DNA of 64,000 nucleotides from JAJPXI01 sp051867655 (GCA_051867655.1 JBJDYV010000104.1:124001-188000), one strand, 5' to 3'. Counted from the first letter of the stretch, positions 24,571 through 32,933 are shown. Made by a program: numbers and translations. Notes: generated from the sequence alone by a model not told the origin.

Positions 24571-25176
24571 TCAGGATTCTTTCTCTTCCTCCGGCTTACT
24601 CTCTTCCAGCTTGTTTTCCTCCAGCTGCTTGCACAGGCGCGACACGTGCACCCGGGAGCAGCCGAGAAAATCGGCGGTCTCCTGGAGGGTGAGCATCTGC
24701 TGGTTGCGCAGCATGTCCACCAGCTTCACCCGGTCCTCGGAGAGCAGCACCGTCAGGCTGGTATAGATGTGGCGGGCCGTCCCGATGGCGTACTGGAACA
24801 GCTTCTCCATCAGGCCGTACTCCCGCACCCGCTCCATGAACAGCTCCGCCGAGCAGGCCGAGACCTCGCAGTTGGTCACGGCGGTGCAGTAATTGAGCAT
24901 CAGGTGGCCGGGCAGGATGTTCAGGATGCCCACAAAGCCGGGCGCCTCCGAATAGGACGTGGTGCGGTTGCTCCCGTCCGGGTAGATCATGTGAAACTTG
25001 GTCTTCCCCTTGCGCAGGTAGTAGACCTTCTTTTCGCCCTCGCCGGCGCGGTACAGCGACTCCCCTTTTTTCAGGGAAAACTCCCGGCTGCCCACCATGA
25101 GACGCTCGGCCTCCTCCTGGGTGAACCAGTAGCAGCCGACCGAATAAATGTCAAAATATCCCGACTGATCGTCCAT
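24571..25176 (-). CDS. Crp/Fnr family transcriptional regulator
   Basis: A 201-residue regulator with an N-terminal cyclic-nucleotide-binding-like beta barrel (KKGESLYRAGEGEKKVYYLR; SEAPGFVGILNIL) and a C-terminal winged helix (TLQETADFLGCSRVHVSRLC). ATG at 25176 lies behind GGAGGGAGG; the ATG at 25218 is less likely. No N-terminal cysteine cluster for iron-sulfur sensing is seen. A Crp/Fnr-type palindrome stands in front of the neighbouring amidohydrolase gene, its probable target. Confidence 0.9.
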   Translation of the reverse strand: MDDQSGYFDIYSVGCYWFTQEEAERLMVGSREFSLKKGESLYRAGEGEKKVYYLRKGKTKFHMIYPDGSNRTTSYSEAPGFVGILNILPGHLMLNYCTAVTNCEVSACSAELFMERVREYGLMEKLFQYAIGTARHIYTSLTVLLSEDRVKLVDMLRNQQMLTLQETADFLGCSRVHVSRLCKQLEENKLEESKPEEEKES

Positions 25177-25289
25177 GCTCCGAGCGCCTCCCTCCGCAGC
25201 CGCGGCCGGTTTTTTCATCCATCATTATTAACACACCCGCACGGAAAAGTCAAGACGGCCCGCCCCCGCGTGGGACAGGCCGCCGAAAC

Positions 25290-25898
25290 TCAGCCGATAA
25301 ACATCTGGGTCCAGTAGTTGCCGCCGGCCACATAGCCCACGCCGATCTGGGTGTAGGAGGCGTTCAGGATGTTGGCCCGGTGGCCGCTGGAGTTCATCCA
25401 GGCGTTGACCACGGCCTGGGGGGTGCGCTGGCCGTAGGCGATGTTCTCCCCGGCGGTGCGGAAGGACAGGCCGAAGGCGCGGATCATCTGGAAGGGGCTG
25501 CCGTAGGTGGGGCTGGTGTGGGAGAAATAGCGGTTGTCCACCATGTCCTGGGATTTATACCGGGCCACGCGGGACAGCTCCCAGTTCTCCGTCAACGGCT
25601 TCAGGCCGTGCTGGGCGCGCTGCTCGTTGACCAGCCGGACGACCTCCTGTTCAAAGGCGCGCACCGCGGAATCCACCTGGGGGATGCTCAGCACCTGGCC
25701 GGGGTAGATCAGGTCGGGGTTTGTGATCTGGGGGTTGGCGGCGATGATCTCGCCGGTGCCCACCTGATATTGGACCGCCAGCTTCCACATGGTGTCCCCG
25801 TTCCGGACCGTGTGGGTCAGCCCCGCCGCCGACGCGGACGGCAGGCAGACGGACAGCAGCAGCGCCAGCGCCGCGCAGACAGAAGCAAATCGTTTCAT
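25290..25898 (-). CDS. LysM plus CAP domain exported protein (SafA/YkwD-like)
   Basis: A 202-residue exported protein with signal peptide (residues 1-24), one LysM domain (about 27-73; HTVRNGDTMWKLAVQYQVG) and a CAP/SCP domain (about 80-202; LVNEQRAQHGLKPL, HTSPTYGSP, GENIAYGQ, NSSGHRANIL). The LysM part binds peptidoglycan. The arrangement is common in spore-forming Firmicutes, where such proteins are linked to spore coat or wall. Function is not certain. Confidence 0.9.
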   Translation of the reverse strand: MKRFASVCAALALLLSVCLPSASAAGLTHTVRNGDTMWKLAVQYQVGTGEIIAANPQITNPDLIYPGQVLSIPQVDSAVRAFEQEVVRLVNEQRAQHGLKPLTENWELSRVARYKSQDMVDNRYFSHTSPTYGSPFQMIRAFGLSFRTAGENIAYGQRTPQAVVNAWMNSSGHRANILNASYTQIGVGYVAGGNYWTQMFIG

Positions 25899-25994
25899 CG
25901 GGAAAACTCCTTATCAGTATGGTTTGCCTCGCGAAGACGGTAAAATTGTAACCGTTTTGTAACTATTTTGCAAATGCAATTCCTTCCACAGCGT

Positions 25995-26028
25995 AAAAGA
26001 GGGCGCCGCGTGCGCGGTGCCCTCTTTT
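25995..26028. terminator. Bidirectional terminator
   Basis: AAAAGAGGGCGCCGCG pairs with CGCGGTGCCCTCTTTT, between the CAP gene promoter and the antiporter 3' end; on the minus strand it ends the antiporter transcript. Confidence 0.75.
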
Positions 26029-26036
26029 AAAAGTCC

Positions 26037-26063
26037 GTAGGGGCGGATTCCATATCCGCCCGC
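26037..26063. repeat. REP-like palindrome
   Basis: Minus-strand copy of the family with core GGGCGGATATGGAATCCGCC and tail CCTAC, just after the antiporter gene. Confidence 0.8.
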
Positions 26064-26091
26064 AGCAGCCCCGTAGAAATGCTCCTGATTC

Positions 26092-27381
26092 CTACTTCAG
26101 GTCCAGCGGCGGCTTTTCGGGGTTGGGGCTGCGGGCGTTGGTCTTGCCCTCGGGCCTGATCTCGCCCGCCTTGGTCAGGGCGATCTTGGTCAGCACCGGG
26201 CCCACCAGCTCGTAGACCAGCACGGAGAACAGCACCACGTTGCGCACCAGGGGGCCGTCCATCAGCTGGGTGGCGGTCAGAGCCATGCCCAGGGACACGC
26301 CGGCCTGGGGCAGCAGGGTGACGCCCAGGTACCTGGTGATCTTCTCGCTGCAATGGGTCAGGTCGCAGCTGAGATACGCGCCGAAGTACTTGCCCAGGGA
26401 GCGGAAGAGGATGTACACCACGCCCACCAGCAGCACCAGCGGACTGCTCAGGATCTTCAGATCCAGCTCGGCGCCGGACAGGACGAAGAACAGCAGGTTC
26501 AGGGGCACGGTCCAGCTCTCCACACGGCCCATCAGCTCCTCGGAGAAGTCGCAGATGTTGCAGAAGACGGTGCCGGTCATCATGCACACCAGCAGCAGGG
26601 AGAAGCCGCAGTGGAGGGAGCCGATCCGGAATTCCAGCATGGACAGGCCCACGGTCAGCAGCACGAAGGCCACGGAGATGGCCAGGCGCTTGCTGCGGGA
26701 GTGGAAAAAGCGCTCCACCAGGTGCAGCAGCAGCCCCATGACCGCGCCCAGCGCCAGGGACAGAACAATCTCGATGATGGGCTCCAGGACGATGGCGCTG
26801 ACGCTGACGGCGCCCTGCTCCATGGCCTTGGCGATGCCGAAGGAGGCGGAGAACAGCACCAGGCCCACGGCGTCGTCGATGGCGACCACCAGCAGCAGCA
26901 GCTTGGTCAGGGGGCCGTCGGCCTTGTACTGGCGCACCACCATCAGGGTGGCGGCGGGGGCGGTGGCCGCGGCGATGGCGCCCAGGGTGATGGCGGCGGG
27001 AACGGAGATCAGCTCGGGTTTGATGAAGTGCAGAACGAGCAGGGCCACGTCCACCAGCACGGTGGCGATGACCGCCTGCAAAATGCCCACGGTGATGGCC
27101 TGGCGGCCCATGCTCTTCAGCTGCTTCAGGCGGAACTCATTGCCGATGGTGAAGGCGATGAAGCCCAGGGCCGCCTGGCTGACGATGCGGTACCCCTCCA
27201 CCGCGTCCAGTGAAGAAAAGCCCAGGCCCAGGATATCCAGCCGCCCGATGCAGAACGGCCCCAGCAGCAGGCCGGCCACCAGGTAGGCGGTCACGGCGGG
27301 GAGCGAGAGCTTTTTTGCCAATCTTGACATCAACAGGCCGCCGATCATGGCGACGGCCAGACAAATCAGTGCTTCTTCCAT
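26092..27381 (-). CDS. Cation:proton antiporter (CPA2/KefB-like)
   Basis: A 429-residue membrane protein with about twelve helices of the sodium/hydrogen exchanger fold (ICLAVAMIGGLLMSRLAKKL; LVAIDDAVGLVLFSASFGIA, containing the paired acidic residues of ion transport). No TrkA-N domain follows. ATG at 27381 follows AAGGAGGAAGAGGAC; the ATG at 27420 precedes that site. It probably exchanges Na+ or K+ for protons. Confidence 0.88.
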   Translation of the reverse strand: MEEALICLAVAMIGGLLMSRLAKKLSLPAVTAYLVAGLLLGPFCIGRLDILGLGFSSLDAVEGYRIVSQAALGFIAFTIGNEFRLKQLKSMGRQAITVGILQAVIATVLVDVALLVLHFIKPELISVPAAITLGAIAAATAPAATLMVVRQYKADGPLTKLLLLVVAIDDAVGLVLFSASFGIAKAMEQGAVSVSAIVLEPIIEIVLSLALGAVMGLLLHLVERFFHSRSKRLAISVAFVLLTVGLSMLEFRIGSLHCGFSLLLVCMMTGTVFCNICDFSEELMGRVESWTVPLNLLFFVLSGAELDLKILSSPLVLLVGVVYILFRSLGKYFGAYLSCDLTHCSEKITRYLGVTLLPQAGVSLGMALTATQLMDGPLVRNVVLFSVLVYELVGPVLTKIALTKAGEIRPEGKTNARSPNPEKPPLDLK

Positions 27382-27561
27382 GTCCTCTTCCTCCTTCTTT
27401 GTGCAATTCGACCTTATCAAGCGATCAATTGAACCCCATCATAATAGCACTTTCGCTACAATGACTGCAACGGATACTTTGCCTAATTATTGAATAAAAA
27501 ACAACCGTTCCCTGCCTTTTTTCACAAATGCCCGGGCCCATTCAAAGACGAAAAAAACGGA

Positions 27562-28020
27562 TCACGGACGAAAGATCGTCCGGAAAACGAGCCGGACCAG
27601 CGGCCCCACAAAGAACACCTGCAGGCAGAGCGCCGCCGGAAAGCACAGGGCGGCCAGCTCGATCCACTGGGGGAACCAGTCTGCGGTCACGCCATTGTGG
27701 ACAAAGGTTGCAAACAGCGTGATGGCGGGAACGATCAGACAGACTGTGAAGCACTGGATCGCCAGGGTCACGAAGATCGGCTTGTCCTCCCCCGGGGTCA
27801 CGATCCGGAACGCCAGTTTCTGTGCCAGCTTTGTGATGACAAAGAAAATGAGCAGAAACACGACCACATACTCCAGCCACATTTCCCGCATGGCAAGCGC
27901 GAATACCGGATAGCTCAGCCCGCCCATTTTCAGTGCGATGGTATAGACCGTCATACAGAAAACCATGCAGAAGACCATCATCAGGGTAAAAATAAAGCTT
28001 TGAAATTTTGTCTTTGGCAT
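27562..28020 (-). CDS. DUF2798 family membrane protein
   Basis: A 152-residue protein with four likely membrane segments in two related halves (SFIFTLMMVFCMVFCMTVYT; IFVTLAIQCFTVCLIVPAIT), as in DUF2798 proteins. ATG follows GGAGGTGGCAGT. Its transcript starts beyond a 76-base dyad, so the mRNA has a large leader hairpin. Function is unknown. Confidence 0.75.
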   Translation of the reverse strand: MPKTKFQSFIFTLMMVFCMVFCMTVYTIALKMGGLSYPVFALAMREMWLEYVVVFLLIFFVITKLAQKLAFRIVTPGEDKPIFVTLAIQCFTVCLIVPAITLFATFVHNGVTADWFPQWIELAALCFPAALCLQVFFVGPLVRLVFRTIFRP

Positions 28021-28040
28021 ACTGCCACCTCCAAAAATGA

Positions 28041-28116
28041 GGAAACAAAAAACGACACCCCATATGTTTCAACCATCAGACATCGGTTGAAACGATATTT
28101 AGTGTCGTTTGTTTCC
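28041..28116 (-). promoter_or_regulatory. Large hairpin leader of the DUF2798 gene
   Basis: Nested inverted repeats: outer GGAAACAAA.../...GTTTCC with AAACGACAC/GTGTCGTTT, inner GTTTCAACC/GGTTGAAAC with a ten-base loop. It lies between the promoter and the ribosome site, hence in the 5' untranslated RNA. Confidence 0.7.
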
Positions 28117-28133
28117 GTATTCAGTTCCCGTTT

Positions 28134-28161
28134 ATTGTACCACCGATTTTTGATTTTGCAA
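28134..28161 (-). promoter_or_regulatory. Promoter of the DUF2798 gene
   Basis: Minus strand: TTGCAA (28161-28156), 16-base spacer, TACAAT (28139-28134). Confidence 0.55.
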
Positions 28162-28303
28162 TCTGAAAGTTAAAATTTCCTCAACATTTTCCAAAACATT
28201 CGACAGAAATTTCCGCTCCCCCATTGCGTTCCCGTGCCGGACAGGATATAATGGCTTTGTTTTGCGCGCAAACGCGGACAGTAACTGAATAAGGTGGATG
28301 AAA

Positions 28304-29950
28304 ATGAAGACATTTTACCCCAGCCTGCTCTCGTGCATGAAGTCCTATTCCAAAGCCCAATTCGTGAAAGACCTGATTTCCGGCGTCATCGTGGCCATCA
28401 TCGCCCTGCCCCTGTCCATCGCTCTGGCCATCGCCTCGGGCGTGGGGCCCGCGGTGGGCCTGTACACCGCCATCGTGGCGGGCTTCCTGGTGGCCCTGCT
28501 GGGCGGCAGCCCCGTACAGATCACCGGCCCCACGGCGGCCTTCGCCACCATCGTGGCGGGCATCGTCGCCACCCAGGGCATCGACGGCCTGGCCATCGCC
28601 ACCATCATGGCGGGCCTGCTGCTGATCGTCATGGGCGTGTGCAAGCTGGGCGGCCTGATCAAGTTCATCCCCTATACCATTACCACCGGCTTCACCGCCG
28701 GTATCGCCGTCACCATCCTGGTGGGTCAGCTGAAGGACTTCTTCGGCCTGACCTTCACCAACGCCCCCGTGGAGACCATGGACAAGCTGAAGGAGGTCGT
28801 GCGCTGCTTCGGCACCTTCAACATCTGGGCCCTGGTCATCGGCCTTCTGTCCCTGGCCATTCTGATCCTCCTGCCCCGGGTGCTGCCCAAGGTGCCCGCC
28901 TCCCTGGTGGCGGTCATCGTCTGCGCCGTGGTGGTCAAGCTGTGCAACGTGCCCGTGAACACCATCGGTGTGCTCTACCCCGACATCACCTCCGCCCCGC
29001 CCCACCTGACCCTGCCCGCCGGCGTCAGCTGGGACAAGATCGTCTCCCTGGTCCCCGACGCGGTCACCATCGCCGTGCTGGCCGCCGTGGAGTCCCTGCT
29101 GTCCTGCGTGGTGGCCGACGGCATGGTGGGCAGCCGCCACAACTCCAACACCGAGCTGATCGCCCAGGGCGTGGGCAACGTGGGCTCCGCCCTGTTCGGC
29201 GGCATCCCCGCCACCGGCGCCATCGCCCGCACCGCCGCCAACATCAAGAACGGCGGCCGCTCCCCCATCGCCGGGATCGTCCACTCCCTGCTCCTGCTGG
29301 CCATGCTGGTGGTGCTCATGCCCTACGCCAAGCTGATCCCCATGCCCACCATCGCCGCCATCCTGTTCATGGTGGCCTACAACATGTGCGGCTGGCGGGA
29401 GTTTGTTGCCATCATCAAGTCCTCCCCCAAGAGCGACATTCTGGTGCTGGTGGCCACCTTCGTGCTGACCGTGGTGTTCGACCTGGTGGTGGCCATCGCG
29501 GTGGGCCTGATCCTGGCCGTCATCCTGTTCATGAAGCGCATGTCCGACGAGACCAATGTGTTCGGCTGGAAGACCGTGGACGAAGCCAACGACCCGGACA
29601 GCATCCGCCTGAAGACCATCCCCGCCGACACCATGGTCTATGAGATCACCGGCCCCATCTTCTTCGGCGCCTCCGACAAGGTGGCCGGGATCTTCGCCCA
29701 GTCCAAGGAGAAGGTAGTGGTCCTGCGCATGCGCAGCGTCCCCGCCGTGGACGCCACCGGCATCCACGCCTTTGAGACCATCCTGAAGACCTGCCGGAAG
29801 AAGGGCATCACCCTGGTCATGTCCCACGTCAACGAGCAGCCCATGAAGGTGCTGCGCAAGGCCGGGATGGTGGAGGCCATCGGCGAGGAAAACTTCTGCC
29901 CCAACATCGACGCCGCCCTGGCGCGCGCGAAGGCCATCACCGAAGGTTAA
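28304..29950 (+). CDS. SulP family anion transporter with STAS domain
   Basis: A transporter of about 548 residues. The membrane domain has the SulP N-terminus (DLISGVIVAIIALPLSIALA, SGVGPAVGLYTAIVAG, GSPVQITGPTAAF). A C-terminal STAS domain (about residues 435-545) contains MRSVPAVDATGIHAFE. It could carry sulfate, bicarbonate or other anions. AAGGTGG at 28291-28297 suits ATG 28304 better than ATG 28298. It stands alone and is closed by a terminator. Confidence 0.92.
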   Translation: MKTFYPSLLSCMKSYSKAQFVKDLISGVIVAIIALPLSIALAIASGVGPAVGLYTAIVAGFLVALLGGSPVQITGPTAAFATIVAGIVATQGIDGLAIATIMAGLLLIVMGVCKLGGLIKFIPYTITTGFTAGIAVTILVGQLKDFFGLTFTNAPVETMDKLKEVVRCFGTFNIWALVIGLLSLAILILLPRVLPKVPASLVAVIVCAVVVKLCNVPVNTIGVLYPDITSAPPHLTLPAGVSWDKIVSLVPDAVTIAVLAAVESLLSCVVADGMVGSRHNSNTELIAQGVGNVGSALFGGIPATGAIARTAANIKNGGRSPIAGIVHSLLLLAMLVVLMPYAKLIPMPTIAAILFMVAYNMCGWREFVAIIKSSPKSDILVLVATFVLTVVFDLVVAIAVGLILAVILFMKRMSDETNVFGWKTVDEANDPDSIRLKTIPADTMVYEITGPIFFGASDKVAGIFAQSKEKVVVLRMRSVPAVDATGIHAFETILKTCRKKGITLVMSHVNEQPMKVLRKAGMVEAIGEENFCPNIDAALARAKAITEG

Positions 29951-29963
29951 GTCCATACAAATG

Positions 29964-30000
29964 CAGGCCCTCCGGCGGACAGCCGGAGGGCCTGTGTTTT
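29964..30000 (+). terminator. Terminator of the SulP gene
   Basis: CAGGCCCTCCGGC pairs with GCCGGAGGGCCTG, followed by TGTTTT. Confidence 0.8.
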
Positions 30001-30029
30001 GCGCAGGCGAACGACGCCTCTGCGTTTTG

Positions 30030-30266
30030 TTATTTTGGGGGATAGGGTTCTTTCACATTCGTTCGTCCCAGCAGATAATCCACGCTGACACCGTAAAAGT
30101 CCGCCAGCTTCATCAGCACATCGACCGGGTAGTTCAATACGCCGATCTCATACTGGGAATATGTGTTCTGTTTAATATGCAGGTATTCCGCGATCTGCTT
30201 CTGCGTATATCCTCCATCAATGCGCAGGTTGCGGATCGCTTCGAATTTCATGACCTCATAGCGCAT
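30030..30266 (-). CDS. XRE family transcriptional regulator
   Basis: A helix-turn-helix protein of about 78 residues (YTQKQIAEYLHIKQNTYSQYE; MKLADFYGVSVDYLLGR). ATG at 30266 is chosen; GTG 30275 and ATG 30251 are alternatives. It is divergent from a 49-residue frame, and a long near-perfect dyad between the two is its probable operator. Confidence 0.85.
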   Translation of the reverse strand: MRYEVMKFEAIRNLRIDGGYTQKQIAEYLHIKQNTYSQYEIGVLNYPVDVLMKLADFYGVSVDYLLGRTNVKEPYPPK

Positions 30267-30284
30267 CACAATCACCCGCCACCA

Positions 30285-30342
30285 GAATAGAATATCCGAA
30301 AATCAGATATTGCATTTTATCTTATTTTCAGATATTCTATTC
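30285..30342. promoter_or_regulatory. Long operator dyad
   Basis: Two 25-base arms (30285-30309 and 30318-30342) match at 23 of 25 positions as inverted repeats around an eight-base spacer; the conserved outer part is GAATAGAATATC/GATATTCTATTC. Confidence 0.8.
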
Positions 30343-30360
30343 TTGAGGGAGGTGATCCAT

Positions 30361-30510
30361 ATGCCAAACTACGAGCAGCTCTATTTTCAATTATTCGCCG
30401 CCGCGGCCGATGCGGTGGAGGCCATTGAGGCCCTCAATTTCGGTCAAGCAAAAGGTATTCTGGTTTCCGCTCAGCAACGCGCGGAAGAGCAATGCATGGA
30501 CGCGGATTGA
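30361..30510 (+). CDS. Small protein paired with the XRE gene
   Basis: A 49-residue helical, acidic protein (EQLYFQLFAAAADAVEAIEA; LVSAQQRAEEQCM). ATG follows GAGGGAGGTGATCCAT. It is divergent from the XRE gene and ends before a terminator. I have no family name; the shared operator suggests coregulation. Confidence 0.65.
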   Translation: MPNYEQLYFQLFAAAADAVEAIEALNFGQAKGILVSAQQRAEEQCMDAD

Positions 30511-30514
30511 GCGC

Positions 30515-30546
30515 AAAAAGGGTGGAGCGTGCGCTCCACCCTTTTT
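30515..30546. terminator. Bidirectional terminator
   Basis: AAAAAGGGTGGAGC pairs with GCTCCACCCTTTTT between the small gene and the converging BFD gene. Confidence 0.8.
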
Positions 30547-30567
30547 ATAATCTCTTGCCGGCAGCTC

Positions 30568-30741
30568 TTACTTGAACTGCTCGATCAGCGCTTCCACTTT
30601 GGGCACGCAGCGGCCGCAGTGGGTCCCCGCGCCGGTGGCCGCCTGAACGGCCTCCAGAGTGGTGTTTCCGGCTTCAACAGCGGCCTTGATGTCACCGACG
30701 GTCACATTGCCGCAGAAGCATACTTTCTCGTTCAGATCCAT
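30568..30741 (-). CDS. BFD-like [2Fe-2S] protein
   Basis: A 57-residue protein with four cysteines in the BFD pattern: Cys8 and Cys10 (VCFCGNVT) and Cys42 and Cys45 (HCGRC). Such domains bind a [2Fe-2S] cluster and pass electrons, for example to release iron from ferritins. It follows rubrerythrin by about a dozen bases. GTG 30750 is an alternative start. Confidence 0.85.
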   Translation of the reverse strand: MDLNEKVCFCGNVTVGDIKAAVEAGNTTLEAVQAATGAGTHCGRCVPKVEALIEQFK

Positions 30742-30754
30742 CTGCTGCACCGGC

Positions 30755-31342
30755 TTAGCCGAAGTAACGGTCCAGGAAGCCCTTCAGAGCCTTGCCGTGG
30801 CGGGCCTCGTCGCGGGCCATCTCGTGGACGGTGTCGTGGATGGCGTCCAGGCCGTTCTTCTTGGCGCAGGTGGCCAGATCGACCTTGCCCTGGGTGGCGC
30901 CGAACTCGCAGTCCACGCGCCAGGCCAGGTTGTCCTTGGTGGTCGCCTTCATGTTGGGCTCCAGATCCTCGCCCAGCAGCTCGGCAAACTTGGCGGCGTG
31001 CTCGGCCTCCTCATAGGCGGCCTTCTCCCAGTACAGGCCGATCTCGGGATAGCCCTCGCGGTGGGCGATGCGGGCCATGCACAGGTACATACCGACCTCG
31101 GAGCACTCGGCGTCGAAGTTGGCCTTCAGCTGCTCAAAGATGTACTTTTTGTCTTCCTCGCTGATGTCGGCGTTGTTCTTCACGGTCTTGGCATAGATGC
31201 CGTACTCATGCTCGGCAGCCAGCTTCATGTCGCCGTCCTGCTCCACGAACTTGGAAGCGGGGACATGGCAGACAGGGCACTGCTCCGGGGGAGCATCGCC
31301 GACATGGACGTAACCGCAGACGCTGCAAACAAACTTCTTCAT
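30755..31342 (-). CDS. rbr: Reverse rubrerythrin (peroxide reductase)
   Basis: A 195-residue protein with the rubredoxin domain at the N-terminus (Cys6, Cys9, Cys22, Cys25) and the ferritin-like di-iron domain after it (YEEAEHAAKF; MARDEARHGKAL). This reversed order defines reverse rubrerythrins of clostridia, which reduce hydrogen peroxide and oxygen. It lies between perR and the BFD gene, in one oxidative stress operon. Confidence 0.93.
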   Translation of the reverse strand: MKKFVCSVCGYVHVGDAPPEQCPVCHVPASKFVEQDGDMKLAAEHEYGIYAKTVKNNADISEEDKKYIFEQLKANFDAECSEVGMYLCMARIAHREGYPEIGLYWEKAAYEEAEHAAKFAELLGEDLEPNMKATTKDNLAWRVDCEFGATQGKVDLATCAKKNGLDAIHDTVHEMARDEARHGKALKGFLDRYFG

Positions 31343-31363
31343 ACTTTTTTCCTCCTGCTTTTA

Positions 31364-31783
31364 TCAATTTTGTGGTTTTGCTCTTTTATCTTTTGGGGAA
31401 CAGCCGGGGCAGGTGCCGTAGAGGATCAGCACATGATGGTCGATCTCCACGCCGTTCTGCCGGGCGATCCGGTCAAGATCCAGGTTTTCCTCCGCCTTCA
31501 GCCCCGGCAGGTCCATGACCGCGCCGCAGGTCTGGCAGACGAAATGGGTGTGGGGGGTCACAATGGCATCGAAGCGCTCCTGCCCCTGGACCGTGCCCAC
31601 GCTGACCACCAATCCCTCCTCCTTGAACCGGGCCAGATTCCGGTAGACCGTGCCCAGGCTCAGGTCGGGAAAGGCGGGCCGGAGGGTCTGGTAGACCCAG
31701 TCGGCGCTGGGATGGGTGTCGGTGGAACGGATGGCGTCCAGGATCGCCTCGCGCTTTCTGCTGTAGCGTGTGGCTTTTTCCAT
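31364..31783 (-). CDS. perR: Fur family peroxide regulator (PerR-like)
   Basis: A 139-residue Fur-family protein: winged helix (residues about 1-80, SLGTVYRNLARFKEEGLV), regulatory site HTHF and zinc site CQTC plus CPGC. The neighbouring rubrerythrin gene favours PerR over Fur. A palindromic AT-rich site precedes the gene, so autoregulation is likely. Confidence 0.85.
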   Translation of the reverse strand: MEKATRYSRKREAILDAIRSTDTHPSADWVYQTLRPAFPDLSLGTVYRNLARFKEEGLVVSVGTVQGQERFDAIVTPHTHFVCQTCGAVMDLPGLKAEENLDLDRIARQNGVEIDHHVLILYGTCPGCSPKDKRAKPQN

Positions 31784-31801
31784 AGGGCCCTCCTTCCCTT
31801 A

Positions 31802-31820
31802 AACAATAATAATTCTTGTT
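31802..31820 (-). promoter_or_regulatory. Candidate Per/Fur box
   Basis: AACAATAATAATTCTTGTT, with AACAA/TTGTT arms and an AT-rich centre, 19 bases before the perR start. Confidence 0.5.
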
Positions 31821-31881
31821 TATGGGTTTATCCTACCATATCCCGCGCCGCTTGTAAAGTGTTTTTTGTGAAAAAACGTGT

Positions 31882-31910
31882 AAAAAAATATGCCATCTTT
31901 CGATGGCATA
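31882..31910 (-). terminator. Terminator downstream of the DUF554 remnant
   Basis: Minus strand: TATGCCATC GAAA GATGGCATA followed by seven T residues. Confidence 0.8.
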
Positions 31911-31914
31911 CTTT

Positions 31915-31992
31915 TTATCCGATCAGGCCGGAGAGCCAGTTTGCGATCGGGATGTACACAATAGGCAGGAAGATGGCGGGCAGCATATTGCC
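31915..31992 (-). pseudogene. 3' remnant of a second DUF554 gene
   Basis: Read on the minus strand it encodes GNMLPAIFLPIVYIP, IANWLSGLIG and a stop, nearly the same as the real C-terminus (LANWLTGLVG) of the gene at 32117-32833. The remnant sits directly before the terminator. Confidence 0.8.
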
Positions 31993-32107
31993 CGCCCCAG
32001 CGCACCTTGGTGCGCCGGGGTCCCCGTTCATTTCATTTGCGGCGGCCGGAAGTGAATCCCGTCCGCCTGCGCCGCATACGCGGCGTCCCGCTTCCGCGGG
32101 GCCCTAA
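31993..32107. other. Hairpin-rich segment between DUF554 and its remnant
   Basis: No gene. It holds GC-rich inverted repeats such as GCGCACC/GGTGCGC (32000-32018) and GCGGCGTCCCGC with TTCCGCGGGGC (32081-32104). It could be the insert or the scar of the event that removed most of the second gene. Confidence 0.45.
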
Positions 32108-32116
32108 AGTGGGCAA

Positions 32117-32833
32117 TTATCCTACCAAACCGGTAAGCCAGTTGGCAAGGGGGATGTACACAATAGGCAGGAAGATGGCGGGCAGCATATTGCCCACTTT
32201 GATTTTCAGCTTGGGGATGTTCAGCATATTGACGGCGATGCCCATGATGGCGATGCCGCCCACGGCGCTCATTTCCAGGATGACCGCGTCGCCCAGGTAG
32301 GGCCCCACCACCGCGGCCAGCAGGGTAATGGCCCCCTGGTAGGCGATCACGGGGATGATGGAGAAGACCACGCCGATGCCCATGGTGGCGGCAAAGGTGA
32401 TGGAGCTGACGCCGTCGATGACGCCCTTGGAGACGATGATGGAGTAGTTGTGGTTCAGGCCGGCCTCGATGGAGCCGGTGATGGCCATGGCCCCCACGCA
32501 GAACAGCAGCGAGGCGTTGACGAAGCCCTCGGTGAAGCGGCTGTTTTTGCCGCCGTCATTTTTGATCAGCTTGCGGCGGAGGAATTCCCCCGCGCCGTCC
32601 AGGCGCTTTTCGATGTTCAGCAGCTCCCCCAGCAGGGTGCCCAGCACCATGCAGATGATGACACAGAGGGTGTTCGCCGTCTTGACGGCCATGGAGATGC
32701 CGATGCTCATGACGCAGAGGGCCAGTGCGTGGGTGACCACCGAGGTGAAGCGGTCGCTGATGAAGCGTTTGAACAGAAGGCCGAGCAGGCTGCCCAGCAG
32801 CACCAGGCCCGCGTTGATGAAGGTGGCGATCAT
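32117..32833 (-). CDS. DUF554 family membrane protein
   Basis: A 238-residue protein with about seven membrane segments (FINAGLVLLGSLLGLLF; LCVIICMVLGTLLGELLNI; VGAMAITGSIEAGL), the DUF554/YdfK-type pattern. Function is unknown; such proteins are thought to be transporters. The last 25 codons are duplicated downstream. Confidence 0.88.
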   Translation of the reverse strand: MIATFINAGLVLLGSLLGLLFKRFISDRFTSVVTHALALCVMSIGISMAVKTANTLCVIICMVLGTLLGELLNIEKRLDGAGEFLRRKLIKNDGGKNSRFTEGFVNASLLFCVGAMAITGSIEAGLNHNYSIIVSKGVIDGVSSITFAATMGIGVVFSIIPVIAYQGAITLLAAVVGPYLGDAVILEMSAVGGIAIMGIAVNMLNIPKLKIKVGNMLPAIFLPIVYIPLANWLTGLVG

Positions 32834-32933
32834 GGGTCCACTTCCTTAATATAGAGATACGCTCGTAATCTTACTCTTTTTGCGGGATTTTGTCAAAAGG
32901 TTTTGTCCGCCCCCTTTCCCACATAGGATAAGT

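Noticed and set aside
27137..27490. Small frames around the antiporter start
   Set aside because: Both are shadows of the antiporter gene or of its leader and lack ribosome sites.
28181..29956. Very long minus-strand frame opposite the SulP gene
   Set aside because: His/Gly/Asp/Gln low-complexity translation is the antisense of a GC-biased transporter gene.
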